From: Petrolisthes cinctipes
Lineage: Eukaryota > Arthropoda > Malacostraca > Decapoda > Porcellanidae
NCBI GenBank assembly: GCA_033782935.1
Contig: JAWQEG010000725.1
Location: 174,501 to 238,500, forward strand
Direction: 5' to 3'
Length of the DNA stretch: 64,000 nt
Shown here piece by piece: positions 1 to 11,100 of the stretch; the stretch's first letter is position 1, and the number at the start of each line of letters is the position of its first letter. The notes beneath the pieces are model-generated. The model was not told where the DNA came from and made no database searches. It saw nothing but the letters and a program-made list of their open reading frames with translations. The translations under genes and the position numbers were made by a program.

Positions 1-1749
1 CCCAAAGTCAACCAGTTGATCCAAAATAACGTCTCTATTAGCAACATCGAAGGCACTTCGAAGGTCAATGAAGGCCACCACACTGTCCCTGTTAATGCGA
101 GTGTACAGGTCGACTAGGCAGTGGTGTGTGCTCCGCTGGGGAAGGAAACCAAACAGCCATGGAAAAAGGCGATCTTGCAGTCTGTACATGAGACGATTGA
201 GTAAGATTCTCTCCATAACTTTACAAAAACAGGAAGTCAGTGAAATAAGCCTGAACTTCGCAGTGCCGAGCTTAGGGATGGGTATTATTGTGCTGCTGGT
301 CCAGGCTCGTGGTACACAACCATCACGAAAACAAAGATTGTACAGTAGAAGTAGAGGGTTCCCAGGAACTTGTTGAAGTAGGCGCAGCACAGCATAAGTA
401 ATACCATCATCACCAGGGGAAGAAGCTCTACCCCGAGAGAGAGCACGTCGCAACTCCTCCTCAGTTATCTCCTCTGCATCATCGTCATCATCTTGCAACA
501 GAGCAGACATTAGACGTAGCCGATGGACAGCAGCACGGGAAGTGAGTGCATCTTGTATGTGGATGGGTAGACTGGCTGAGGTAGATTGTTCTGACCAGGC
601 ATCGACAAGTTGTTGGGCATAGTCAGTGGGAGTGTGATGACGAGCAGTGGCCGGTGTCTTTTTAACAACCCGACGGATGAGGTGCCACATAGAAGCCACA
701 CTTGTTTGCTGGTTGATGCTGTCTGTGAACCGCTGCCAAGACTCAGTGTGAGCACACTCCTGCAGGGCAACCAAAGCGTCCCTAGACATCTGGTAACGAT
801 GGAGCAGGTCAGGGGTTGGGTTGGCTTGAAACAATAGGCCATCACGTTCAGCCTCCTCCTTTGCCTCCTGTATACGTGCATCCAGCGTCCAGGAGTGGGC
901 AGTATGGCGATGCTGGAAGTGTGGCCGGGAGACGTATAGCCTATAAAAGTCATGAGTAGCAGATACAAGATGAGAGTACAACTGTTCAGCTGATGATATG
1001 TCAAATGTAGGGAATACATGGGCCATGAATAAGATTGAAATCGGGCAATATTTAGGAGGCACAGCAATACGCAAACGAGTGGATGAAGCACTTGACCCAG
1101 CAGTTAGAGAATAATGAAACCGAAGAGCGATGTGATCAGAGAATAAGTCTGGCACGGAGGAGCACAGGACCCGAGATGCTATCAGGCCAGACGAGAGGAT
1201 GTAATCCAGAGTACCTCCCCGGCAATGAGTGGCACCACCAGTGTCCCAGCATGTCAGATGATGCTTGTGGATGTATGAAAGGAGACGAACACCATTACGA
1301 TTAATAGAGCAAGAACCATCACCCAAATCAGAATGCCGAGCATTAAAATCTCCCATATAAACCATACCGCGCACTGTTGGAGAAGGAAAAGCCTCAAGAG
1401 TGAGTCTAGCTGTGGCAGAATAGACATTACATAGTTGTAGTACTCCATTCCCAGGTAGAACCTCAAATAGCTGAAAGGTCATGTCAGGATCAGTGGAGGT
1501 ACGGAGAAGGCGATGTGGCAAGGAGCTATGTATGTAAGTCAGGAGACCATTCCTTACCAGATGAACATATGGCACATAACCTGAGAGAGGAGGAGCTTGC
1601 CCAGCAGCGAGCGGCCGTCCTGGAAATGCTTCCTGGAGAAAAATAACACTGGGATGATGACGAAAAACATAGGCCTTGAGTTGAGTGAGCTTAGCATAAC
1701 TGGTGATACCACATACATTCCAGGAGATGACATCCAGCCGGCAATCATT
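1..1749 (-). CDS. LINE ORF2: endonuclease/reverse transcriptase, C-terminal part beyond the window
   Basis: Read on the minus strand, one frame stays open from about 1750 to the window edge and encodes an apurinic-type endonuclease followed by the start of a reverse transcriptase. Visible motifs are the endonuclease opening (LDVISWNVCGI), GDFNARHSDLG with the catalytic Asp/Asn, and SDHIALRF with the catalytic Asp-His. A connector region follows, then RT N-terminal motifs (SPGDDGITYAVLR, TIIPIPKLG, LISLTSCFCKVMERIL and AFIDLRSAFDVANRD). The catalytic YxDD box and C-terminus are off the left edge. The frame is +1 relative to the preceding ORF1 and overlaps or abuts its stop, a common non-LTR arrangement. 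No in-frame stop was noticed, so the copy may be fairly young. The exact LINE clade cannot be fixed without the rest of ORF2. Confidence 0.85.
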
Positions 1750-3241
1750 AGCGAACTCTGTATTTGGAGGTAGAAGTCCGGTGAGTGGGGGCAGATGAGT
1801 GACTTGGAGAAGAAGATGGTCCAGGAGAAGGGACTGACTCGAAAAGCTTTTCAAGGCGAGATGCAACAGTATCCATCTTTTCGGTAAGGGTAGTGACAGT
1901 TGAGATGATGGCCTGCTGAGCCTCGACCAAGGTGGAGAGTTTGGAGTCATTGGCAGCCTGCGCGGCAACTAGCCCATCAATCCTGGCTTCAAGGGCAGAA
2001 AAGCGGTTCTCAAGAGCCGTACATCGTGCCATGAGGGTAGCAACAGACTTGCGGAGGGCCAGGTCTGGAGGTGAGGCAGGGCTGGTAGGAGGAGCAGACT
2101 GGGGAGGTGTTGGTGGTGGCAGTGGTGGAGGCGGAGCAATAGTAGTGACACGAGCCTGGACCTGACGTCGAGTACATCCATGCCACACGTTAACCCCTGG
2201 CTGAAGGCATCGTGGACACTTCCATCGAGACGTATCCTCAGGAGGTGAAGGCTCAGAGGTGGAGGCAGCAGGACGTGATGGTTCGCCCCTGACAGGACAC
2301 GTCTTGGAATCATGGTCGGCAGCACACCATGCACACTTCGGCCTGGCAGAACAGTACCGGGAGATATGCCCCACACCCCAGCACCTGTAGCACCAAGGCT
2401 GGTCATTATGAAGTTTCCTCACCTCACACGGTGGAAGACAAGGGAGGAAATCAAAGGAAATCTCATTTGGAGGTGGATCAGGTTGACTCCAGACAACAAC
2501 AATACGGCTAATGGGGGAACCATCTTGGAAAAAACGACGGGCAAAGTACACACCAGGGTATATCTTAGCAAGTTTCGGGTCAACATCAATAGGAAAACGG
2601 GTAAGGATGTAGCTGGGGAACTTACGAGGCCTCTCGGGTGAGTCTTCAAGAATGAGAGGCAGAGACAAAAATTCACCAGCCTTTACTCTATCAATGATAT
2701 CCTGACGCTTCCTAGAGATGTAGACAAACCGGGAGGTGACAGCAGCCATCTTCACTTCAGCCAGTTTACGCTGCAGCTGGAAGGCCCTGTTGACATCAGA
2801 CAACCAACGCAAGTTTGTGTCCGTAGATGGGTTCCCAGAGAAGGAGAGCTTGACATAGGCATTTCTTGGGGCAAAAGCAGGAAGGTTGGACGAGGGCAAG
2901 GAGTTGGTATACAAGGAAGAAACACCAAGTTGAGGCAGAGAAGGTACGTCATGCACAGCTGAAGCACCCTTGGCAGTCTTGGCAGCCAGAGGCAAACAGT
3001 CCACACCATTGGAATCCTGCAAGGAGTCGGACGAGGCATCAATGGGTCGCTTGGTAGAGGTTGAGGAGGTGGAAGGCTGCAACCTGAGCTGCGGAGTGAC
3101 CGAGGAGAGGGGGGGAGGGTTGCGAGAAGGCAGCTCAGGCCAGTGATCCTCGATAGGAGACTCATCCTCCTCCGACATGGCCAAGTCGGCCTCCAGGCAG
3201 GAAGCCACATCCGAATCCGCGCTCTCCATCAGGCCAGGCAA
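1748..3241 (-). CDS. LINE ORF1: Gag-like nucleic-acid-binding protein with zinc knuckles
   Basis: This intact 497-residue frame is the first ORF of the minus-strand non-LTR retrotransposon. Its N-terminal ~100 residues are acidic, Pro/Ser-rich and probably disordered. A basic central region follows. Then come cysteine clusters: a CCHC knuckle (CYRCWGVGHISRYC, about residues 283-297), a second Cys/His cluster (CAWCAADHDSKTC), and a third (CPRC...HGC, about 340-352). A proline-rich linker follows. The last ~100 residues show heptad-like Leu/Ala/Val spacing (ALENRFSALEARIDGLV) consistent with a coiled coil for oligomerisation. Proteins of this kind bind element RNA in a particle with ORF2. The C-terminal placement of the coiled coil, after the knuckles, is less usual and could help classify the family. 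Confidence 0.85.
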   Translation of the reverse strand: MPGLMESADSDVASCLEADLAMSEEDESPIEDHWPELPSRNPPPLSSVTPQLRLQPSTSSTSTKRPIDASSDSLQDSNGVDCLPLAAKTAKGASAVHDVPSLPQLGVSSLYTNSLPSSNLPAFAPRNAYVKLSFSGNPSTDTNLRWLSDVNRAFQLQRKLAEVKMAAVTSRFVYISRKRQDIIDRVKAGEFLSLPLILEDSPERPRKFPSYILTRFPIDVDPKLAKIYPGVYFARRFFQDGSPISRIVVVWSQPDPPPNEISFDFLPCLPPCEVRKLHNDQPWCYRCWGVGHISRYCSARPKCAWCAADHDSKTCPVRGEPSRPAASTSEPSPPEDTSRWKCPRCLQPGVNVWHGCTRRQVQARVTTIAPPPPLPPPTPPQSAPPTSPASPPDLALRKSVATLMARCTALENRFSALEARIDGLVAAQAANDSKLSTLVEAQQAIISTVTTLTEKMDTVASRLEKLFESVPSPGPSSSPSHSSAPTHRTSTSKYRVR

Positions 3242-3486
3242 GGCCTAGATGGGAAGCGAACAACTGAACACACACAAACACACGAACATACACACACAGA
3301 ACCACAATAAAAAAAATAAACCACAAACAACAATACCACAAACCTCAAAACCACAAAAAAACGAGATAGAAAATATAAACAACCCCTATAACACCACAGA
3401 AACAACAACACACAAACAAGAACGTTGAAACAAGACAAACAACAACACAAACAACAACACAGGCAGAGCAACTGAATCAAACCCGA
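3242..3486 (-). other. LINE 5' untranslated region, A/C-rich on the + strand
   Basis: Between the ORF1 start and the next element the + strand is dominated by CA and AACAAC runs, that is GT-rich on the LINE sense strand. This is low-complexity sequence suited to a 5' UTR or internal promoter, but no promoter motif could be proven. It stops where the neighbouring TIR element begins. Confidence 0.4.
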
Positions 3487-3989
3487 TCAAATACGAAAAG
3501 AAAGCTTTAGTGGCTCACTGAACAAAGTTCGAAGCATCTTTGACACAGCTTTTTTTTTTTTTTTTATCTCCCCAATTGATCAGCAAGAGATTCTCTCTGA
3601 TACAGTATGAGACATTGTGTGCGATAAAATACCCAAAATAATTTTTATTGCATGGGTTCATTGTTGCCTATACAGTGACCAAGGAACACAATAATGTGTT
3701 TTTTCCAACTTATATTTGCAGTTAATGACTGTATATTGTGCATTAATACAAATACTAGGGATGTATTGTCCATGATCAAAAACACAATCATTATCTTTAT
3801 GTTCTAAACATATAATTTTTAGTAACAGTTATATATTATGTTGTATGGCTACAGGCTGCTGTGGTAGACTGGTAGTCGTTGAAATTTTCGGCTATCACTA
3901 ATGGCAGCTCGGTTAAGTGTAAATAATTCGTTGTTTCATTGATGCCCCGAACTTTGTTGAGTGGACCACTAAAGCTTTCTGGTATTTGA
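3487..3989. mobile_element. ~0.5 kb TIR element (non-autonomous DNA transposon)
   Basis: The two ends are imperfect inverted repeats of about 50 bases. The left end has TCAAATAC...AAAGCTTTAGTGG...AACAAAGTTCG; the right end at 3950-3989 is its reverse complement with a few changes. The interior is AT-rich, has a run of about 19 T near 3549, and contains no coding sequence. No clear target duplication was found. The LINE 5' end meets its left end directly. Confidence 0.55.
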
Positions 3990-4017
3990 GTACGTCTGAC
4001 GACGACTCTGGCTAACT

Positions 4018-4053
4018 CCCCTGGTCAGAGATTATGTATCATGAGTGTACTTC
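4018..4053. repeat. Solo end of the TA-flanked MITE family seen at 4407
   Basis: The segment CTGGTCAGAGATTATGTATC followed by ATGAGTG and TA matches the right terminal repeat of the MITE at 4407-4572. No matching partner end was found upstream, so this is probably a truncated or divergent copy. Confidence 0.4.
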
Positions 4054-4199
4054 AATATCCTGTATAATTTATTTATGTAGCGTGAGTGGTTTACAAGCTA
4101 TTATCCTTCAAATGTGTTGTTTACATAATTACCGCGAGTGCGGGAGAGCGGCCCAGGAGAGAGAGCTGCCATGATAGATAATTCCCCCTTCTTAACGGT

Positions 4200-4690
4200 T
4201 AAATCGACTTCCTGACTCCCTTCTCTGCTTGGCGGTGTCATCCGACATCATGTCTCAGTACTACCTATCAAATTCTCGCACGCCATGGTCCTTTGGCTTC
4301 CGGATCAGGAAGGCTATGGAGGAGTTAGGTATTGCTGACTTCCAGATTTTTCCTGTGTGGGTCCCCAGGGTGGTTCCATGACTTCTTCAAGAAATTCACT
4401 CCTGTACAGTCGTGATACGTAATCCCTGACCGGAGACGAACGGCAGGTACCACACTTACCCTACATTCGAACTCAGCGTCTATATGTGCACTGAGAGGGG
4501 AAATGAGCAATACCAGGCGATTCGAAGCTTTCTGCTCCTCACACTCTGGTCAGAAATTATGCATCACGAGTGTACTTGCTTTCCAGACAAGAAGGAATCT
4601 CTTCCTCCTCCAGTTGCTCGCTCCCTTCTTAGAATATGCCTCCTCTCACAGGCATGGCTGATGGCATGGTATGTGATGTCCCTACGTAAA
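4200..4690 (+). mobile_element. LINE ORF2 fragment, related to the copy at 20.2-23.06 kb
   Basis: 4200-4396 and 4576-4640 are co-linear with 21717-21900 and 21919-21975: shared text includes GACTTCCAGATTT, GCCATGG...TTTGGCTTC and CAGACAA(G/A)AAGGAATCTC. This is the stretch between reverse transcriptase and RNase H. Frameshifts and stops make it non-coding. A MITE interrupts it at 4407-4572. It ends shortly before the first recognised host exon. Confidence 0.65.
4407..4572. mobile_element. 166 bp MITE, Tc1/mariner-like, nested in the LINE fragment
   Basis: The ~28 bp terminal inverted repeats begin CAGTCGTGATACGTAATC on the left; the right end is the reverse complement with about five differences. 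TA dinucleotides lie on both sides (4405-4406 and 4573-4574). Removing the element rejoins the LINE alignment to the copy at 21.7-21.97 kb, which gives an empty-site check within this window. There is no coding capacity. Confidence 0.7.
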
Positions 4691-4808
4691 CTCAAGAAGA
4701 CTTGAATGTTTTATTTTTGGAAATTCTCTGCTATGGGTTGGAATGGAAAAAGCTAAACAATGCTCTTCTCAGTTGTATGCATAAAGCTCCTGTGTCTTTT
4801 GGTTTCAG

Positions 4809-5107
4809 ACATAATTATGGATGTGACAATGGGCCAACGCTTGCATCACTCTTGCTGGAGTATAATAATGATATGGATAGACCAAAGCCTAAAGATATTG
4901 CTATGTATTCAATTGGTGGAAAGGCTACAAATATATACAATTCCACAGGCATAATCTTTGTAAGGGATTATTTTTCCCCAACAGACCGGTATGTGGTACT
5001 GGGGAACCACCGTGACGCCTGGATATTTGGCAGTCTCGACCCATCCTCAGGTACTGCTTCCCTCCTCGAGCTCTCCCGTGTACTGACTCAACTTCGGAAC
5101 GACACAG
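4809..5107 (+). CDS. GCPII-like exon A: end of PA-like region and first zinc ligands
   Basis: The acceptor is TTTGGTTTCAG and the donor is CACAG|GTCAGT. The exon is entered with two bases carried over and leaves in phase 1. It encodes [34 protein letters not shown] and [16 protein letters not shown], giving zinc-ligand His and bridging Asp. The first ~25 codons are less typical of the family, so the acceptor choice is less certain than the rest. Confidence 0.85.
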
Positions 5108-8100
5108 GTCAGTTCAGTCTTCACACAGTCTCGGTGAAAATTTCTATGAAAATTATCTGAGGTTAGTTGTAAAAGGGTTACGTTAACGATGTAAAGAGAA
5201 TAGACATTACTTTTTTTTTTATTAATTTATTCAAGAAGCAGATCTTTAACTTTATTTAATCTGAAGGTAAATCTTTTACTTTGCTGACATGTAAGCATTT
5301 CAATCACTCAATTGCTGGTGTACAGTAGTATTGATTTGCTATGATGGCAACACTGGAATGGTTATATAATTCAAAACTGTGAATGGTAACACATAAATGA
5401 TGTTCCTCGTCTGTCAAGTGATAAATCATGGCCGGTATTCACAAAACATCTTAAGGACTCCATAGATTATCATTCATGCCTGCGCAAACTAGATGACTGT
5501 GCAATCATTTAAATTCGCCACACACTAACAAGAAGACTGAAGAATCACCATACATTATCATGCATCACTGTACAGGGGTGTGATTGACGAAAAGCTTGTT
5601 GGATTTGGATCAGTCATTTGCGCAAACCATCAATCACATGACGGTAATGCCTGCAAAACCACCCAGTTTGCACAGGCATAATTGATAGTCTATGGAAGCC
5701 TTTTGAGTTTGGACTTGTTGGTATGTTTGTATTACTGACCGCACCAAATTGTTTCAGGCTCAATTCGAAGCAGTGAATGGTTTTGTTATTCTATTTGTAT
5801 GAGATGTTGTTATGTTTTCGAGGCAGTGTCGGGTACTATAGGTCCTCGCCATGAATGAATGCTTGCGAATAAGATTTTAAGTTAAGAGTGAACTTTGCTT
5901 TTGTGAATATGGGCCCTGATCTCTGATTATTATTTGCACGCCAATATTTCATCGCAACTGTTTACAGATATAGGGTGGGGACACTATACTGTACACTTCA
6001 AATATTATATACTTTTCTCGTGCACATACGACATAGAACTGATTACTTACGTCACTACAAAATACAAAACATCAAACTGCAATGCATTCTAAGGTCTCAA
6101 ATTGCATAGGTAGATAGGTAGATTAGTAATTGACAGGAGATGTATGTATGTACTGTACGGTAAGACAAAAGCTGTAATTTTGGTCTCGACACTGGTCTTT
6201 TTTTTTTATATAATTTGTACTAAAAAGAGAGGTTATTGTCCGTGCCGTTGCGTTTATACAGAGAAGTGGAGACAGTAGTACACTCTTGTATATATTTATT
6301 TAGCCATTCATTCATTAATCCATCATCTCGTCCATTATTTCGTGAATGGTATAAATATTCATTTAAAGAACACTTGGAGCACAATGTTTACATGCACATA
6401 TCCAGTCATATTTCTTATAGCATAATTGTTTAGTGACTTTAGTCACTCGAGTCCTTTATCAATGCAGTAGAGTATGACTAACATTTACTCCTTCCTGGAT
6501 GTTATTATCGAACTGAAAACGTTTGCCTCATTGATATTATCGTAGGGAGTAAGTACAACTGCGCAAATTCAATTATAACAAGTCAAGAATGAAAGGATGG
6601 GGTAGAATTTCCCAATTATTGGTATAGTGAAACCAGTACAGCTGGTTGCTATAGAATAGGCCCCTTCACAAGCCCAGGCCCCGTGTAGGCATAATCTGGG
6701 TTGGAAGGGTCAATTCCGTGACGTTCATCAGAAGTAAATAAAAATTCAAATCTGGCGCTGTACTGATAGTGGAGCCACCTGGAGGTGGTGAGGTGAGGTA
6801 TTAAGCCCCTCCTCCGCTGAATACCGCTCGTCCACTCTGTCGCGGAACACACGCCTGTCAACATCTACGCTCCTCGCTGCTACGCTATGGTATTGTGTCG
6901 CGTGTTCCTGCTAATTTTTCTTTTGTGTTCTAGTGGCTGGCCTGCTTTGCAGATGTATATTGTGTGTTTTCTAGGAGGGTTTTTAGGTGTTTATGGGGGT
7001 TTTTTCTTCGTTAGGACTTAGTTCTTTCCTTAAGCGAAGGGGGCTTTTCAGCCCCTGTTTCGGAGTTTTTCTCCGTCTGTCCCCTATTTCACTGTCCCTC
7101 CTGCCACTAGTACATTCTTCATGTGTATTTTATCGGGGTTTTCTGGGGTTTTTAGCGAGGTTAGTGGGTTCCACGTGGGACTTCCCCACCCCACGTGGTG
7201 ACCACATGGGGTCTTTGCAGACCTTCCTCTTACCTCCCCCGATTATTATGTGTCCCCTCTCGGTAAGGGGGAGGGAGAATTGTGCCCTGGTTCTCTCTTC
7301 CTCTCCCGAGCGGGGTTTTTTTATTTTATTTTGGGGTTTTTTCCATTATTTCAGCCTGGAGTGTTTCTTCTCAGGCTATAGGGGCCCCTCCTACCCCTCC
7401 TTCTGGTTCATCGGTCCGGGGGGGCCCCCTTTTTTACCCGCTCCATGTGGCGGACGATTATGGTTTTACGGGGTTTTTTTCCCTGGGCGGCTGCGCGAGT
7501 GTGGGGGATTGTGTTCTGGTCCCCAGGTTCAGCGGGCGTGTCCCGCGCTTCTTTCCTTCGGGGAGGATGGGTTTGTGTTCCAGTGTTTGCACGTGTTAAC
7601 CCATGTTTGTGTATTCTTTTCTCCCCCAGCCTACTCGTGCCCTTTGTGCTGCCTCAGGATGTACCGTGCGGGTCTCGCCTGACGGACACCTGCACTGTTC
7701 TCCTCACGCACCCTGCTTCACTCCCTTGGGTTACGACCCTTTGGCGTGTGGTGTGTGCCGCCCCTGGGCTGAGTTGTGTCGGATTTCCTCCCCTTCTGCC
7801 CGCTCCAAACTCCCTGCCCTTGCTTCTCTTCGTATGGCGTGGACGAGGGCTAGGAGAATGGCCCACAAACGAGACGGTTCTTCTTTGGCGTGGGTGGACC
7901 CGATTTTGGGAGCGGACCTGGGTTTATTCAGGACCCGTTACCCTTCTTCCTGTCTCTCGGAGTCTCAGGGGCTAGAACCTCCTGAGGCCCGAGAGATTGA
8001 GCCTGCTTCCCTAGACGGTACTACGACTCCTTCTCGGGGCTTATCCCCCCGGGAAGCGAGCGAGTCTGTCGCGCTGGTTCCCCCGACTGCCTCACCGGTA

Positions 8101-11100
8101 CAAGGGCCCAGCAGGGAACCCCCAGCTTCGCCTCCTGCTAGAGCTGGCTCCTCAGGCCTCTCTAGAGGACGCAAGCGTTCGGCTAAAAGGTCCCGCCACT
8201 CCAGGAAGTCCCGTGCTCGTCGCCGTTCTCCTTCCTCCTCGTCTTCGTCGTCCTCTTCCTCTTCTTCGTCGTCGGGGAGCTCTCCTTCGCCCGCCCGCAA
8301 TTCCCGCAGGGGTAAGCGGGGGGGGGACAGCCCCTCGTCGAGGAAGATAGTTAAGATCTTCCACACCCTTATTCCTCACGCTTTTCCTGGGGCTTCCGTC
8401 GCGCAACCTCAGGCTGTCGCTACGGAACCCGCTCCTGTTCCCCCGCCTCCCGCTGCTGCTCCCGTCGAGGGCTCGAGTCCTCCCGGGGATGTGGGAGTCC
8501 TTTTCGTGCCTCCCGTTTCCCCAGGGCTCGAGTCTCCGTCGGGGGACGTAGCTGAGGAGTTGGTTACCTCCGCACCTCCGTCCCCGTCACCCCCTCCTTC
8601 AGGAGACGGATACCTTCCCTACTCTTGGTCTCTCCTTCCTCCTGCTTGGACCCACTCTTCGGAGGAGGGCAGACTGGTGGCCTGGTCTCCGGACACAGCT
8701 CAACCAGACGTGTGGATACGGAGGGATGACGTCGTGGTGAAGTGGGGGGCGGATGAGAAGGGCGAGGCTATTCCCTTCTACAAGGTCCGTCCTATCTCAG
8801 CGCCCTTACCCACTTCAGCTAGGGTGTCCTCTGCGGCTACCCTGGACGCGATGGGTTTCCTGGTGGAGTACAGCCAGCTACACTTGTCCGGGGCTTGGAG
8901 GATTGACCGCTCACACGGTAACACGGCTCTCCTCCTTTCCCCGGACGCGTACTTCCCGGGGGATAAGAGTGAAGGGGACCTGGATATGCCAGCCCTTCTC
9001 CTTAAGTCCCTGGACCACCAGAGGAACAACGCGCCCAGGAAGCCCCCTCCTCCGTCTTTCCCCGTCATCCTCCCTCATTCCCGGGCTCCCCCGGGCTTGA
9101 GGGAGTGCCTGTGGAAGACGGAGAAGGAGCCCCCGGTCCCCTATCAGCTGAAGGAGCCCGATGGTAAATTGAGGCAGGCGGAGTCTGCTACCCGTCTGGA
9201 GCTGGCCCACACCATCTCCACGGGAGCAGCCGCCTCTTTGATTAGGGACTGCCTCAACGCCCTAACAAACTCCTACCACGAGATGTCGGGTGTACAGCTA
9301 GCGTGAGTACCTTTCTCGTGTATCATGTTTGTAGGGATGCTGGGTAAAGGGTCTCCCTGTTACTCCCGGGTACTTATCCCCGGGTTCGCTCGGTTCTTTC
9401 TTTGTTTACCCCTTACAGTGACACCCTCTCTTCCATGGCCACCGTGATGGAGGGCGTGGCGGCAATGGCTACCCACTTCATGCGGGAGGAGGCGAAGGCG
9501 TTCGCCGAGGCGAGACTGGCAACCCGCCAAGCGGCAGCTAAATCTGCGCCAGAAATGGCACAGAGGGGAGTGGTACGAGCTGTCCCCTTATCCCCCGCCC
9601 TCTTTGACCAACCGGCGACAGACACGATCTTCGCCTCCCTCCCAACGGTAATTAATTTACCAAAGCCTTCCACCTCCAAGTAAGTACCTCTCGTGTTCGT
9701 CTTACCCGAGTTGTCACGGGGTGAAATGAAAGGATTTTCGGGTCTATTTTGGGTCCTAATCATTCTGTTTGTCCGTAGGCCACGTGCCCCACAGCCAGCC
9801 AGACCAGCCTACCAGCCCCGGAGGCCCTCCCAGCCCTCCAGGCTACCGAGGCCCTCCTATCCCACTCCCCCGAGAGCACACAACAGGCCCTCCCAGAGGG
9901 GCCAGCAGCCCTTTCGAGGAAGGGGACAGGTCTCCAAGCCCTTCGCAAAGCCCAAGTCATCCTTCAACCACCCCTCCCAGAAGGACCGCGCCACTTGAGG
10001 GTCCCACTCTGGGCTGCCTCACAGGGTGGTCAGCAGCCTGGCCCACCCACGGCTGGGCAGCAAGGATAATTCGCCAGGGCCTGTCATGGCCCTGGATTAC
10101 TGTTCCGGTGAGTAACTGTCATCCTTACTGTCTGACATATGAATTATGCCTAATCCCGTCCTTGGGCTACCGTTAGGTCAAAATCAGATTTTCCCTTGCG
10201 GTCAAAATCTCTGCCTCTCCTGTCATTCTCCCCCCAACCACCCCGGGTCCCTCGGGCCCCGGGGGATTAGGATTAACGGTACTCTCACTGACACCTGTCT
10301 TCTCCCGTTACAGCCACTACGTCTACCTCCTGCCTCAACCAAAGTGTCACTTTCGGTCGTCCCGCATGTGCGGGAAATGCGGGAAAAAGGGGTAGTGGAG
10401 CGGGCGACGGGAAGGGTCTTTCTTTCTCGTTTATTCACGGTCCCCAAAAAGGATCAGGGAAAAACGAGATTGGTGATGGACCTGAGCAAGCTAAACAAAT
10501 TCGTGAAAACATTACATTTCAGGATGGTTTCGGTTGCTCAGGTCCGCACAGTTCTGAGGAAGGGAGACTGGTTAGCATCCCTGGATCTCAAGGATGCTTA
10601 CTGGCACGTCCCGATCCACCCCAGGTTTCGCCGCTTTCTGGCCTTCCAGGTGGGGACCGAGACGTTCCAGTTTACCAGGCTCCCTTTCGGTCTTTCTCTA
10701 GCTCCGCGAGTCTTCACAAAACTCGTGAGGGTGGTGGCATCCCGTCTGGCAGAGGCGGGTGTCCCCACCCTCATGTACCTGGACGATTGGTTGCTTCACG
10801 CCCCTTCCAAGGAGCAGGTAGCAAACAACGTCCGGGTAGCGAGGGGAGTGCTAGAGGAAATGGGGTTTCTGTTGAACATCCCCAAGTCCTCTCTCACCCC
10901 CACTCGCAAGCTGTGTTGGCTAGGAATAGAGTGGGACTCTCTTTCGGCCACCCTCTCTCTCGCTCCAGACAACGCCCGCCGGACCCTCCGCCACGTCCGC
11001 CGGGCGCATTTTTCCCGTACTTTCTCTCGCCGCCAGTGGGAATCATTGCTCGGGTCCCTAAATTTCGCGGCCCCTGCAATGCCCCTGGGACGACTGAAAC

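Noticed and set aside
6987..7682. 231-codon frame in DIRS leader as a gene
   Set aside because: Composition is low-complexity Phe/Pro/Gly. It crosses the predicted leader intron, and the equivalent frame in copy 2 is broken into shifted pieces.
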